DNA from: Candidatus Halobonum tyrrellensis G22
GTDB taxonomy: Archaea; Halobacteriota; Halobacteria; Halobacteriales; Haloferacaceae
Assembly (NCBI RefSeq): GCF_000495475.1
Contig: NZ_ASGZ01000028.1
Location: 140,237 to 204,236 of the forward strand
Direction: 5' to 3'
DNA length: 64,000 bases
In this document: positions 1 to 8,577 of the stretch, piece by piece
Layout of the letters: each line of letters begins with the position of its first letter
Position numbering within the stretch: the first letter of the stretch is position 1
The notes under the pieces: generated by a model
Told to the model about the DNA's origin: nothing
What the model saw: the letters and a program-made list of their open reading frames with translations, nothing else
Databases searched by the model: none
Position numbers and translations under genes: made by a program

Positions 1-514
1 CGGCCAGCCCGCGTTCCTCCGCGAGCGCGGTCAACTCGCCGGCGACCTGTACCCCCGACAGGCCCGCGCCGCCGACGACCACTTGGCCGCCGCCGGCGTC
101 ACAGAGGGCCAGAAACCGCTCGCGGATCGCCGCCGCGTCCGACAGCGACTTCAGCGGCGTCGCGCGTTCGGACAACCCGTCGATGCCGTAGTAGGCGGTT
201 TCCGAGCCGAGACAGAGCGCGCCGTACTCCCACGACAGCGTCTCGCCCGCGTCGAGGTCGGCCCGGCCCGCCTCGGCGTCGACCGACTCGACGCGCGCGT
301 CGACGACCGTCGCCCTGTCGAGTACGTCCGACAGGGGGATGGTGATGGCGTCGGCGACGGCCGGCCGGCGCACCGCGCGGTGAACCTCGTGGACGAGGAC
401 GTGGTCGGGACCGTCGTTGACGACGGTGAGGTCGACCTCCGGTGGCAGTCTCGACTCGAGGCGGCGCGCGGTCGACAGTCCGGCGTAGCCGGCACCGAGA
501 ACGGCGACATGCAT
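1..514 (-). CDS. NDH-2-type FAD/NAD(P)-dependent oxidoreductase (3' part outside window)
   Basis: The first 171 residues of a two-dinucleotide-binding-domain flavoprotein, probably a type II NADH:quinone dehydrogenase that would feed electrons to menaquinone at the inner membrane face. The N-terminus MHVAVLGAGYAGLST is a GxGxxG FAD-binding Rossmann motif at residues 7-12, and a second one, VVVGGAGLSGVQVAGE, lies at about residues 146-161 where NAD(P)H binds. The frame is open to the window edge. The start is the ATG at 514, because the Rossmann strand begins two residues later. Its 283-bp upstream gap to mvaD contains no convincing gene. Other pyridine-nucleotide-disulphide family members cannot be excluded without the C-terminus. 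Confidence 0.8.
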   Translation of the reverse strand, partial: MHVAVLGAGYAGLSTARRLESRLPPEVDLTVVNDGPDHVLVHEVHRAVRRPAVADAITIPLSDVLDRATVVDARVESVDAEAGRADLDAGETLSWEYGALCLGSETAYYGIDGLSERATPLKSLSDAAAIRERFLALCDAGGGQVVVGGAGLSGVQVAGELTALAEERGLA

Positions 515-797
515 CGGTCGGTGTACGGGTCGCGGCGAAAAGAGCGTACCGACGGCGGGGCGGGACGGCCGCGACCGGGACCGAACGTTCATCCCGGATG
601 GGGCGGGCACGGCCCCCGTGCCCTGACCCTCGCCCGCGGCGGCTCGCGGTCGCGCGGTCGACCGCCGCGGCGTTCGCCCTCCAGTACTCGACCGCCAGTT
701 CGCCCACGCGCGCTCGGAGCGACGGCGCCGAGTCCGCGCCGGTTCGTCCGGACCACCAGGTTCGGCCACCTCGCCCGTCCGGACCGCCGGTTCCGAC

Positions 798-1820
798 TCA
801 GAACAGCGCCTTCGACTCGGCGAGCACCTCGGCGGGACCGCCGACCTCCCACACCTCGGTGTCGACGCCGGTTTCGGCGACCCGTCGTTCGACCCGGTCG
901 ACGGCGTCGGCGGTGGTGTTGACGTAGACGCTCGCGCCCGTATCCGTCGAGAAGTAGACGGGGACGTCCTCCTCCTCGCGGAGTTCCCGGACGGCGTTGA
1001 ACACCGCGAGCGTCTCGGGCTGCCAGTACACCCAGCCCGCGGGGCCGGTCATCGTCGTCGCGGTCAGCGACAGCGAGTCGTGCTCCGCGAGTTCGAAGAT
1101 TCCCGGGAAGGAGCCGTCGCGGAGCGCGTCGCGCATCCGCTGGAGCTGTTCGTGGACGTGCGCCAGCCGCGCGTCGAACATGTGGCTGGCCTCGGCCTCC
1201 TCGTGGGCCGCCTCCGTCTCCTTGTACGCGGGCACGAGCGCCGTCACCACGCGGAGGTCCTCCTCGGGGTCGAACCCCTCGGGCGCGCCGCCCGCCGAGC
1301 CGTCGGCCGTCCCGACCGCCAGCCGCTCGGAGCGGCAGTCCTCGTCGTTCAACCCGGCGTACAGACAGGAGTACGCCCCCGTCACCGCCCGGGCCGCGGA
1401 GGAGGAGCCGCGGCGGGCGACCGCCGACATCTCGGGGTGGCTCATGTCGAGTCCCGCCGCCTCGACCAGCGCCACCGCCAGCGCCGCAAAGCCCGACGAC
1501 GACGACCCGAACCCGACGTTCGAGGGGAAGGAGTTCTCCGAGACCACGCGCAGCCCGTGGTCGAAGTCGGCCAGTTCGCGGACGTGGTCGGCGACCATCC
1601 CGACCCGCTCGGCGCCGCGCCCCTCGACCGACTCGCCGTCGATGGTCAGGTCGTCGTCGCCGGCGCTCGCGTCGGGCTGCCACTCGACGGTGGTGGTGGT
1701 CCGTGAGGGGGCGGTACAGACGCTGATCGAGTCGTGATACGGGAACCGCATCTCGGGGTCGCGCATCCCGTGGTACTTGACCAGCCCCTGGATCGGGTGG
1801 GCGGTCGCGGTCGCCTTCAT
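798..1820 (-). CDS. mvaD: Phosphomevalonate decarboxylase (GHMP family)
   Basis: A 340-residue GHMP-superfamily enzyme resembling diphosphomevalonate decarboxylases. In Haloferax the homologue acts on 5-phosphomevalonate, giving isopentenyl phosphate, which isopentenyl phosphate kinase then phosphorylates (the archaeal mevalonate variant); I assign that substrate by family. The glycine/serine-rich phosphate loop NSFPSNVGFGSSSSG is at residues 96-110. The C-terminal motif FSTDTGASVY carries the Asp expected where the decarboxylase family has its catalytic Asp. The start ATG at 1820 gives the usual MKATATAHPIQGLVKYHG opening. It lies 25 bp downstream of a histidine kinase gene on the same strand, so the two may be cotranscribed. 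It supplies isoprenoid units for archaeal lipids and the menaquinone tail. Confidence 0.88.
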   Translation of the reverse strand: MKATATAHPIQGLVKYHGMRDPEMRFPYHDSISVCTAPSRTTTTVEWQPDASAGDDDLTIDGESVEGRGAERVGMVADHVRELADFDHGLRVVSENSFPSNVGFGSSSSGFAALAVALVEAAGLDMSHPEMSAVARRGSSSAARAVTGAYSCLYAGLNDEDCRSERLAVGTADGSAGGAPEGFDPEEDLRVVTALVPAYKETEAAHEEAEASHMFDARLAHVHEQLQRMRDALRDGSFPGIFELAEHDSLSLTATTMTGPAGWVYWQPETLAVFNAVRELREEEDVPVYFSTDTGASVYVNTTADAVDRVERRVAETGVDTEVWEVGGPAEVLAESKALF

Positions 1821-1845
1821 ACCCGCCGGAGGGGCCGGCCGGGGG

Positions 1846-3696
1846 TTAGTCGTTCCGACTGCCCGGCGGGTCGCGGTCGGAGTCGCGGCCGGTGCCGGGG
1901 CGGTCGCCGCGACCCACGCGGTCGTCGGCGTCCGTGTCCGCGTCGACCGGCGCATCGGCGGCGTCCGCGACGCCCGAGACGACGAACCGCGCGCCCGCGG
2001 CGTCGCGGTCGAGGCCGACGCTCCAGCCGTGGTCCTCGGCGACCGTCCGCACGATGGCGAGACCCAACCCCGTGCTGCCGGCGCCCGACCGGCCGGCCTC
2101 GAAGAGGTCGTCCGCGTCGGCGGGGTCGACCCCCGGGCCGTCGTCGGCCACGGCGAACCCGTCGTCGGTGGCGCCGACCTCGACCCGGACGCCGTCGCCG
2201 CCGTGTTCGACCGCGTTGCGGAACAGGTTCTCGAACAGCCGGCGGGTGCGTGTGGGGTCCGCGCGCAGGCGGCGGTCCGACTCGACCGAGAGGGTCGCCT
2301 CCAGCGTGTCGACCGTCTCCCACGCCTCCCGGGCGAGCGTCGACAGCCGCACCGACCGCGGCTCCACCGCATCGCCGCGCGCGAGCAACAGCAGGTCGTC
2401 GATGATCGTCTCCATCCGCTCGTGGGCGTCGGCGACCCGGTCGAGGTACGGGGAGTCGCGGTCGGCGGCGGCGAGTTCGCGGTAGCCCTCGGCGACGTTG
2501 AGCGGGTTGCGGAGGTCGTGGCTGACGACGCCCGCGAACCGGTCGAGCCGCTCGTTGCGCGCCGCCAGCTCCCGCTCGCGCCGCTCGCGGAGCGTCACGT
2601 CGCGGAACAGCGCGACCCGGCCGGCGCCGGCGACGCGACCCGAAAGCGGCGTGACCCGGACGTCGTACGTTCGCCGGTCGCCACCGACCGCGAGCGTGAC
2701 CCCCCGGTCCGACGACGCGTCTCCGTCGTCGCTGTCGTCCGTCCCGCCGTTGTCCGTCGCGTCGCCGTTCGCCCCGCCGTCGCCGGTCGCGTCGCCGATG
2801 GCGCGTACGACGCCCGGCGGCGCGGCGTCGGCGAGCGGGTCGCCGACCTCGGTTCCCGCGACGAGCAACGCCTCCATCACCGGGTTGAAGTCGAGCACGC
2901 GGTCGTCGCCGTCGAGGACGAGCACCCCGTCGTCGAGGCGGTCGACGACGATATCGCGGGCGACCGGCGCGGTGTCGAACAGCCGGTGTCGCCGCAGGCT
3001 GGTCGCGATCAGCGCCCCCGAGACGGGGAGCGCGACCGGCGTCGGGTCGAACGGGAAGGCGGTCGGCCACACCAGCGACGCCGCGTTGGCGGTCCACGGG
3101 ACGAGCGCCGCGACGGCCAGCGTCAGCGCCTGTCGCCGGAACGCCCGGCGGGTCCGCACCGCCTGTAGCAGGAGGAGGGCGGTCCCGACGGCTATCAGCA
3201 CGTACGTGACGCCGATGTACAGGTCGAAGTACGCGCCGCGGGTCGCCGAGAGGTCGGGGACGCCGTCGACGAGGCGGTAGCTCGCCTCGCCCGTGTAGAA
3301 CAGCCCGTGGACGTGGGTCGTCGCGACTACCGCGAGGGTGAGGGCGACGAACCCGGCGAGCGCCGCGACCGCGCGCCGGCCGGCGAGGCGGTCGGCGTCG
3401 GTGAACCGGGCCGCGAACAGGAACCACGCGGGCGGGATCACGGCGTAGCCCGCGTAGCGCACCTTCCGCGCCAGCAGGAGGCGTTCGGCCGACCCGGCGT
3501 AGAAGCCGGCGGCCGTCAGCACGCCGACCCACGCGGCCCCGACCATCACCACCGCGAGCCACCGCCCGCCGTTGTCGCCCCGGCGGACGCGGAGCGCGAC
3601 CGCTACCGACCCGACCGCGGCGAGCACCAACAGGAACGCGAGCGCGTTCGTGATCGCCGAAGGCAACGTCGTCCGATGCCCGGCCCGCGGGAACAA
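1846..3696 (-). CDS. Membrane histidine kinase, 7TM-PAS-HisKA-HATPase
   Basis: A 616-residue sensor kinase. Residues 12-235 contain about seven hydrophobic segments, like the histidine-kinase N-terminal 7TM sensor module. A PAS-like region follows (about 245-370), interrupted by an Asp/Gly/Asn-rich loop at 300-332. The phosphoacceptor is His393 in VSHDLRNPLN, and the ATPase has an N-box (NAVEHG), DDGPGVD and GLGLAIV motifs. The reading frame opens with TTG at 3696. A second TTG at 3666 has a TATA-like CTTTGTT about 27 bp upstream and may be the true leaderless start. No response regulator is nearby, so it is an orphan kinase. The mvaD gene 25 bp downstream may be cotranscribed. The signal sensed is unknown. 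Confidence 0.85.
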   Translation of the reverse strand: MFPRAGHRTTLPSAITNALAFLLVLAAVGSVAVALRVRRGDNGGRWLAVVMVGAAWVGVLTAAGFYAGSAERLLLARKVRYAGYAVIPPAWFLFAARFTDADRLAGRRAVAALAGFVALTLAVVATTHVHGLFYTGEASYRLVDGVPDLSATRGAYFDLYIGVTYVLIAVGTALLLLQAVRTRRAFRRQALTLAVAALVPWTANAASLVWPTAFPFDPTPVALPVSGALIATSLRRHRLFDTAPVARDIVVDRLDDGVLVLDGDDRVLDFNPVMEALLVAGTEVGDPLADAAPPGVVRAIGDATGDGGANGDATDNGGTDDSDDGDASSDRGVTLAVGGDRRTYDVRVTPLSGRVAGAGRVALFRDVTLRERRERELAARNERLDRFAGVVSHDLRNPLNVAEGYRELAAADRDSPYLDRVADAHERMETIIDDLLLLARGDAVEPRSVRLSTLAREAWETVDTLEATLSVESDRRLRADPTRTRRLFENLFRNAVEHGGDGVRVEVGATDDGFAVADDGPGVDPADADDLFEAGRSGAGSTGLGLAIVRTVAEDHGWSVGLDRDAAGARFVVSGVADAADAPVDADTDADDRVGRGDRPGTGRDSDRDPPGSRND

Positions 3697-3762
3697 AGGG
3701 TTGACGCCGCGCGTATCAGACGGCGGAACGGACCCGGCCGGTGGGTCGTCGGGAACCCGTCG

Positions 3763-4614
3763 TCAGTACTCGTAGAACCCCGCGCCGGTCTTCTTGCCCA
3801 GGTCGCCCGCGGCCACCTTCCGTTCGAGGAGGTAGGCGGGCTTGTAGCGGTCGCCGAGTTCGTCGTGGAGCGTCCGACTCGCCTGCAGACAGACGTCGAG
3901 TCCGATGTGGTCGGCGAGTTCGAGCGGTCCCATCGGGACGTTCGTGCCGAGTCTCATCCCCCGGTCGATATCCTCCTTCGAGGCGACACCCTCGTCGTAC
4001 GCGCGGACCCCCTCGTTGAGCCACGGCATCAAGATCCGGTTGGTGACGAACCCCGGCTTGTCGTCGCTCTCCCACGTCTCCTTCCCGAGTCGCTCGGCGA
4101 ACTCGTGGGCGAACGCGACGGTCTCGGGGTCGGTCCGCTCGCCGACCACCACCTCGACGCCGCGCATGAGGGGGACGGGGTTCATGAAGTGGAGACCCAC
4201 CACCAGGTCGGGCCGGTCGGTCGCGGCGGCTATCTCCGTCACCGACAGCGTCGACGTGTTGGTCGCGAGCACCACGTCGTCGTCGGTCACGCTCGCGAGG
4301 TCGGCGAACACGTCGCGTTTCACGCCGACCTCCTCGACCACCGCTTCGACCACCAGGTCGGCGTCGGCGACGGCCGCGAGGTCGGTCGTCCCCTCGATGC
4401 GCGCGCGGACCGCCTCGGGGTCGTCCACCTCACCTTTCTCCGCCAGCCGCGAGAGCGACGACTCGACGGCGTCGACCCCGCGTTCGACCAGGTCGGTCTC
4501 GACGTCGCGCATCACCACGTCGTAGCCGGCGGTCGCGGCGACCTGCGCGATGCCGTTGCCCATCGTCCCGGCGCCGATGACCGCCACCGTGTCGACCTCC
4601 GCGAGTCCGCGCAT
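3763..4614 (-). CDS. hbd: 3-hydroxyacyl-CoA dehydrogenase
   Basis: A 283-residue NAD-dependent 3-hydroxyacyl-CoA dehydrogenase that oxidises (S)-3-hydroxyacyl-CoA to 3-ketoacyl-CoA, in beta-oxidation or hydroxybutyryl-CoA metabolism. The Rossmann motif GAGTMG is at residues 14-19, the catalytic His is in GLHFMNPVP (His142), and the C-terminal domain ends with the usual KKTGAGFYEY. The length matches single-domain Hbd/PaaH enzymes that lack a fused hydratase. ATG at 4614 places the Rossmann strand about eight residues in, as is normal. It is divergent from the helix-hairpin-helix gene at 4743. No other beta-oxidation gene is adjacent; a MaoC hydratase and an acyl-CoA ligase occur elsewhere in the window. 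Substrate chain length is undetermined. Confidence 0.9.
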   Translation of the reverse strand: MRGLAEVDTVAVIGAGTMGNGIAQVAATAGYDVVMRDVETDLVERGVDAVESSLSRLAEKGEVDDPEAVRARIEGTTDLAAVADADLVVEAVVEEVGVKRDVFADLASVTDDDVVLATNTSTLSVTEIAAATDRPDLVVGLHFMNPVPLMRGVEVVVGERTDPETVAFAHEFAERLGKETWESDDKPGFVTNRILMPWLNEGVRAYDEGVASKEDIDRGMRLGTNVPMGPLELADHIGLDVCLQASRTLHDELGDRYKPAYLLERKVAAGDLGKKTGAGFYEY

Positions 4615-4742
4615 GCGCCGACGTCGGCCGTCGCGGACCGTAAGGATGCCGCCGCGGTCGCCCTCCGGGGCGCAACTCGTCGGTTGGTGGCAGGGAAACG
4701 TTAAGAACCAGCGCGACGACACCTACCCGGAGGCGAACGCTC

Positions 4743-5399
4743 GTGCCCGATGAGTCCGAGGAGTCCGACCGACCCGCGGAATCGGCGGAGTCGGCGGACC
4801 CCGACCCGGTCGCGCTCAAGCACGTCGGCCCGGCGACGGCGGCCGTCCTCTCGGAGGCGTCGTTCGATGCCGACGACGTGCGCGGCAAGTCGGTGTCGTT
4901 CCGGATGCTCGTCGACGCGGGGGTCAACCCCGGCGTCGCCGCGCGCATCCGCCGCGAGCACTCGCTGTCGTGGTCGTTCGAGTCGGAGGACGGCGACGAC
5001 CTGAAGCGCCGGTCCGCCCAGATACGCGGGCTGGGTGACGACGAACGGGCGTGGGTCGCCGCCTCGTCGGGCGACTGGGAGGCCGCCGGCGAGGCGGCGA
5101 CCGACGACGCGGCGGACGAGACGCCGCCGGCCGCCGTCGGCTCCGGGGACGCGGCCGCGGAGGCTGACGGCTCCGGCGACCCCATCGCCGCGGAGTCGGC
5201 GTGGCGCGAGCGCTCCCGGCCGACGCCGGTGACGGCGCTCGACGGGGTGGACGACGAGGCGGGCGCGACGCTCGCGGAGGCGGGCATCACCTCGGTGCGG
5301 GCGCTCGCGGCTGTCGACCCAACGGCCGTCGCGGACGCCCTCGGCCGGGACGCCGACTGGCTCCGACGGCTCCGCGACGCCGCCGACGCGTCGCTCTGA
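4743..5399 (+). CDS. Helix-hairpin-helix-containing protein, function unknown
   Basis: A 218-residue acidic protein with helix-hairpin-helix-like segments at both ends. Residues 26-75 contain KHVGPATAAVL followed by a conserved block ending in AARIRREHSLSWSF. Residues 162-215 contain TALDGVDDEAGATLAEAGI followed by a second (HhH)-like repeat. Between them is a low-complexity Ala/Asp/Glu/Gly linker (about 105-155). Such modules usually bind DNA non-specifically or act as small scaffolds, and I infer nucleic-acid association only. The start is the GTG at 4743. AT-rich sequence at 4698-4709 (AACGTTAAGAAC) lies in the divergent gap and may carry the promoter. This looks like a haloarchaeal conserved hypothetical. 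Confidence 0.7.
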   Translation: MPDESEESDRPAESAESADPDPVALKHVGPATAAVLSEASFDADDVRGKSVSFRMLVDAGVNPGVAARIRREHSLSWSFESEDGDDLKRRSAQIRGLGDDERAWVAASSGDWEAAGEAATDDAADETPPAAVGSGDAAAEADGSGDPIAAESAWRERSRPTPVTALDGVDDEAGATLAEAGITSVRALAAVDPTAVADALGRDADWLRRLRDAADASL

Positions 5400-5417
5400 G
5401 TCGGGGTCGGTTCTCCG

Positions 5418-6311
5418 CTACTCCTCGCGCTCGCGGTGCAGGTGGTCGAGTAGCGCCGCGTTCACCTCGTCGGGCCGGTCGCGGTGGACCCAGTGTGAGG
5501 CGTCCGGGAACCGCCGGAGCCGGCCGTCCGCACAGCGGTCGACGCTCTCGCGCGCCAGCCGCGGCCGGAGCGCGGGGTCGCGCTCGCCCCAGCAGACGAG
5601 CGTCGGCGGCGACGCGCGCCCGGTCGGCCGGGGCGAACGGGGGAACGCGCGGTACCAGTTCACCATCGACGCCACCGCGCGCTCGCGGGTCCACGCCTCG
5701 CGGTAGCGCGCGAGTTCCGCGTCGCCGAACGTGTCCGGCGCCGCCGTCCCCTTGAGCATCCACGCGAGCAGCGCGGCGTCGTCGCGGGTCAGCGCCCACT
5801 CGGGCAGCCACGGGAGTTGGAAGAGCCCGGCGTACCAGCTCCGGGCCAGCTGTCCCGGGTCGCGCCGGAGCCGTCGCTCGAACGCGCCCGGGTGCGGGGC
5901 GTTGAGCGTCGCGAGACTCTCGACGACGCTCGGGCGGCGGAGCGCGAGGTCCCACGCGACGATGCCGCCCCAGTCGTGGCCGACGACGTGGGCGGCGTCG
6001 CGGTCGACCGCCCGCACGAGCGCGGCGATATCGGCCGACAGCGTCGGGAGGGTGTACGACCCGACGCCGACCGGCTTGTCGCTCCGGTTGTACCCCCGCT
6101 GGTCGGGGACGACCACGCGGTAGCCCGCCTCGACCAGCGGCGGAAGCTGTTCGTGCCAGCCGTACCAGAAGTCGGGGAAGCCGTGGAGGAGGACGACCGC
6201 CGGCCCGTCGGGGTCGCCGGCTTCGACGACGTGGAGGCGGACGCCGTTCACCTCCCGGACGCGCGACTCGGCGGACGGCACCGCGTCGAGCGACGGCGCG
6301 GAGTGAGCCAT
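5418..6311 (-). CDS. Alpha/beta hydrolase, epoxide hydrolase-like
   Basis: A 297-residue alpha/beta-hydrolase. The oxyanion-hole motif HGFPDFW is at residues 43-49. The nucleophile elbow is GHDWGG, with Asp113 as the nucleophile in place of the Ser of esterases, which points to soluble epoxide hydrolases or haloalkane dehalogenases. The catalytic His lies in FPDASHWVHRDRPDEV near the C-terminus. The start is ATG at 6311; an in-frame ATG at 6338 would add nine residues of Arg-rich, less plausible sequence. It is convergent with the HhH gene (18-bp gap) and divergent from fba. Its physiological substrate cannot be read from sequence. Confidence 0.82.
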   Translation of the reverse strand: MAHSAPSLDAVPSAESRVREVNGVRLHVVEAGDPDGPAVVLLHGFPDFWYGWHEQLPPLVEAGYRVVVPDQRGYNRSDKPVGVGSYTLPTLSADIAALVRAVDRDAAHVVGHDWGGIVAWDLALRRPSVVESLATLNAPHPGAFERRLRRDPGQLARSWYAGLFQLPWLPEWALTRDDAALLAWMLKGTAAPDTFGDAELARYREAWTRERAVASMVNWYRAFPRSPRPTGRASPPTLVCWGERDPALRPRLARESVDRCADGRLRRFPDASHWVHRDRPDEVNAALLDHLHREREE

Positions 6312-6471
6312 CGTCGGCCGGAGGGACCGCGGACGCATCACGCTTGTGCGGTCGACCCGCCTCCGGCCGGCGGGCGGGACACCGGTCGCGGACGGCGGCG
6401 GCGACGCCCGACCGGTAGCGGACCCACTGGCGGCGCACCGCCGTCCGACGCCGAGTCGCAACTCGGCTACG

Positions 6472-6481
6472 AATAAATTTT
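6472..6481 (+). promoter_or_regulatory. TATA box of fba-fbp operon
   Basis: The AT-rich string AATAAATTTT sits in GC-rich surroundings, 24-33 bp before the ATG at 6505. This is the spacing expected for an archaeal TATA box driving a leaderless transcript. Confidence 0.7.
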
Positions 6482-6504
6482 CGACGCGTAGTGCCGCGAT
6501 ACTT

Positions 6505-7344
6505 ATGGTGTCCGACGCCACGTCGTCAGACGAGATGCTCCCCCAAGCGGACGACGCCATCACGCGCGACGGCAAGACGCTCATCCTCGCGTACGACCAC
6601 GGTCTCGAACACGGACCGGTCGACTTCGAGCCCAACCCGGAGACGGCGGACCCCGAGCAGATATTCGAGTTGGCGACCCACGACGCGGTGACGTCGGTCG
6701 CGGTGGGCAAGGGGATGGCGGAGGCGTACTACCCCTCCTACGAGGACGACATGGCGCTGCTCGCCAAACTCAACGGCACGTCGAACATGTGGGTGGGCGA
6801 GCCGGACTCGGCGGTCAACTGGTCGGTCGACTACGCCGCCGACCTCGGCGCGGACGCCATCGGCTTCACGCTGTACGGCGGGTCGAACCACGAGGTGGAG
6901 ATGGCCGAGGAGTTCGCCGAGGCCCAAGAGAAGGCGCGCGCGAACGACATGGGCGTCGTGATGTGGTCGTACCCCCGCGGGCAGGGGATGAAGAGCACCA
7001 CCGACCCCGACACCATCGCGTACGCGACGCGGCTGGGGCTCGAACTCGGCGCGGACATCGCGAAGGTGAAGTACCCCGGCTCGCCCGAGGCGATGCAACA
7101 CGCCGTCGAGATGGCCGGCCCGGCGAAGGTGGTCATGTCGGGCGGGTCGAAGACCGACGACGAGGCGTTCCTCTCGACGGTCGAGGCCGCGGTGGCGAAC
7201 GGCGCCTCGGGGCTGGCGGTCGGGCGGAACGTGTTCCAGCGGGAGAATCCCGAGGAGATCCTCGACGCGCTCGAAGCGGTCATCTTCGACGAGCAGAGCG
7301 CCGAAGAAGCGCTCGAAGGCGGGACCGCCCCCGCGGATGACTGA
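6505..7344 (+). CDS. fba: Fructose-bisphosphate aldolase, archaeal class I (DhnA type)
   Basis: A 279-residue archaeal class I aldolase of the FbaB/DhnA family, catalysing reversible cleavage of fructose 1,6-bisphosphate to dihydroxyacetone phosphate and glyceraldehyde 3-phosphate. The signature LAYDHGLEHGP is at residues 28-38. The Schiff-base lysine lies in the strand IAKVKYPG (Lys187 or Lys189), and a phosphate-binding strand is in VVMSGGSKTDD. ATG at 6505 fits the TATA box; an internal ATG at 6535 would remove ten variable residues. It is followed 75 bp later by fbp, so the two likely form a gluconeogenic operon. A bifunctional FBP aldolase/phosphatase is unlikely because a separate fbp gene is present. 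Confidence 0.93.
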   Translation: MVSDATSSDEMLPQADDAITRDGKTLILAYDHGLEHGPVDFEPNPETADPEQIFELATHDAVTSVAVGKGMAEAYYPSYEDDMALLAKLNGTSNMWVGEPDSAVNWSVDYAADLGADAIGFTLYGGSNHEVEMAEEFAEAQEKARANDMGVVMWSYPRGQGMKSTTDPDTIAYATRLGLELGADIAKVKYPGSPEAMQHAVEMAGPAKVVMSGGSKTDDEAFLSTVEAAVANGASGLAVGRNVFQRENPEEILDALEAVIFDEQSAEEALEGGTAPADD

Positions 7345-7419
7345 GCGCACCGCCGGCGACCGGGCGGGCGGGTCGGTGTCGGCTTCGCGAACGCGGCCGC
7401 CGGCGCGGGAGCGGTCGGC

Positions 7420-8274
7420 GTGAGTTCCGACTCCGTGGCCGAGCGGGTGTTCGACGCCGTCGCCGCGAGCGCGCCCGAGGTGCGCGCGAGCCTCCCCGGC
7501 CGCCGGGCGTACCTCGACGACGAGAACCCCTCGGGCGAGTCGATGCTGGCGGCGGACGCGCACGCCGACGACCTGCTCGCCGACCGGCTGACCGGCGTCG
7601 ACGGCGTCGGCGCGTACGCCAGCGAGGAGCGCGAGGCGGTCGTCGAGGCCGACGAGTCGGGCGGCGTCTCGGTCGCGTGCGACCCGCTCGACGGCTCGTC
7701 GAACCTCAAGTCGAACAACCCGATGGGGACCATCGTCGGGGTGTACGACGGCGACCTGCCCGCGTCGGGCCGGGATCTGCTCGGCGCGGCGTACGTGCTG
7801 TACGGCCCGGTGACGACGATGGTCTGTGCGCGCGACGGCGCGGCGCGCGACTACCTCGTCGCCGACGGCGAGCGGGAGGACCTCGGCGACCTCTCCTTGC
7901 CCGAGGAGCCGACGGTGTACGGCTTCGGCGGGCGGGTGCCCGACTGGCCCGACGCGTTCGCGTCGTACGTCGAGGAACTGGAGGAGGACGAGCTGAAACT
8001 CCGGTACGGCGGCGCGATGGTGGCCGACGTGAGCCAGGTGTTGACGTACGGCGGCGTGTTCGGCTACCCCGCGCTGGAGTCGGCGCCGGAGGGGAAGCTC
8101 AGACTCCAGTTCGAGGCGAACCCGGTGGGGTACCTCGTCGAGGCGGCGGGCGGCCGCTCGTCCGACGGCGAGGGGTCGGTGCTCGACCGGGAGGCGGCGT
8201 CGCTCCACGAGCGGACGCCGGTCCACGTCGGCAACGCGGCGCTGGTCGACCGGTTGGAAGCGGCGCTGGCCTGA
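7420..8274 (+). CDS. fbp: Fructose-1,6-bisphosphatase, class I
   Basis: A 284-residue fructose-1,6-bisphosphatase, the committed step of gluconeogenesis. The metal- and phosphate-binding motif DPLDGSSN is at residues 88-95 and defines the class I FBPase/inositol-phosphatase fold, with SEE (about residues 68-70) as the upstream metal ligand. The C-terminal substrate site is LRLQFEANPVGYLVEAAGG. The start is GTG at 7420, 75 bp after fba. A short overlapping frame from the ATG at 7337 ends at 7423 and is probably not translated. Co-location with fba points to shared control, with both active when cells grow on non-sugar carbon. Confidence 0.92.
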   Translation: MSSDSVAERVFDAVAASAPEVRASLPGRRAYLDDENPSGESMLAADAHADDLLADRLTGVDGVGAYASEEREAVVEADESGGVSVACDPLDGSSNLKSNNPMGTIVGVYDGDLPASGRDLLGAAYVLYGPVTTMVCARDGAARDYLVADGEREDLGDLSLPEEPTVYGFGGRVPDWPDAFASYVEELEEDELKLRYGGAMVADVSQVLTYGGVFGYPALESAPEGKLRLQFEANPVGYLVEAAGGRSSDGEGSVLDREAASLHERTPVHVGNAALVDRLEAALA

Positions 8275-8349
8275 GGCCGGCTCCGAGACCGGAGGACGAC
8301 GAGAGCCGGAACCGACGGACCTACTTTCGACCCCCTCCTCGTCCGGGCA

Positions 8350-8577
8350 ATGAGAGACAAGTACAAGGAGCTGATGTTGCGGAGCTTCAAGGACGGGATG
8401 GACGTGGTCGACACGTACAACGAGTGGGCCGAGAAGGCGTTCGACGACCCCTCGGCGGTCCCCGCACAGGCGGTCCCGCAGGTGGCGATGGCGCTGTACC
8501 AGAGCCGCGTGATGGACGGCTGGGGCGGCGACGGCGGGTTCGACATCCCGGAGTTCGACGACAAGATGTTCGACTGA
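8350..8577 (+). CDS. Small acidic protein, function unknown
   Basis: A 75-residue soluble protein, opening MRDKYKELMLRSFKDGMD and ending FDIPEFDDKMFD. It is predicted mostly helical, with a Trp/Gly-rich segment DGWGGDGG at residues 56-63. I do not recognise a family, but the compact, non-repetitive composition and clean ATG start at 8350 support a real gene. It lies 75 bp after fbp on the same strand and could be the third gene of that operon, which weakly suggests a role near gluconeogenesis. No catalytic motif is visible. Confidence 0.7.
   Translation: MRDKYKELMLRSFKDGMDVVDTYNEWAEKAFDDPSAVPAQAVPQVAMALYQSRVMDGWGGDGGFDIPEFDDKMFD

Noticed and set aside
514..797. Possible gene in the gap between mvaD and the NDH-2-type gene
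   Set aside because: A minus-strand run with GELAVEYWRANAAAVD looks helical, but it has no start-stop boundaries that make a gene and then turns Arg-rich.
7337..7423. 28-codon frame starting at the ATG within the fba stop
   Set aside because: Overlaps both fba and the fbp start, is Arg/Pro-rich and has no homologue I know; likely chance.
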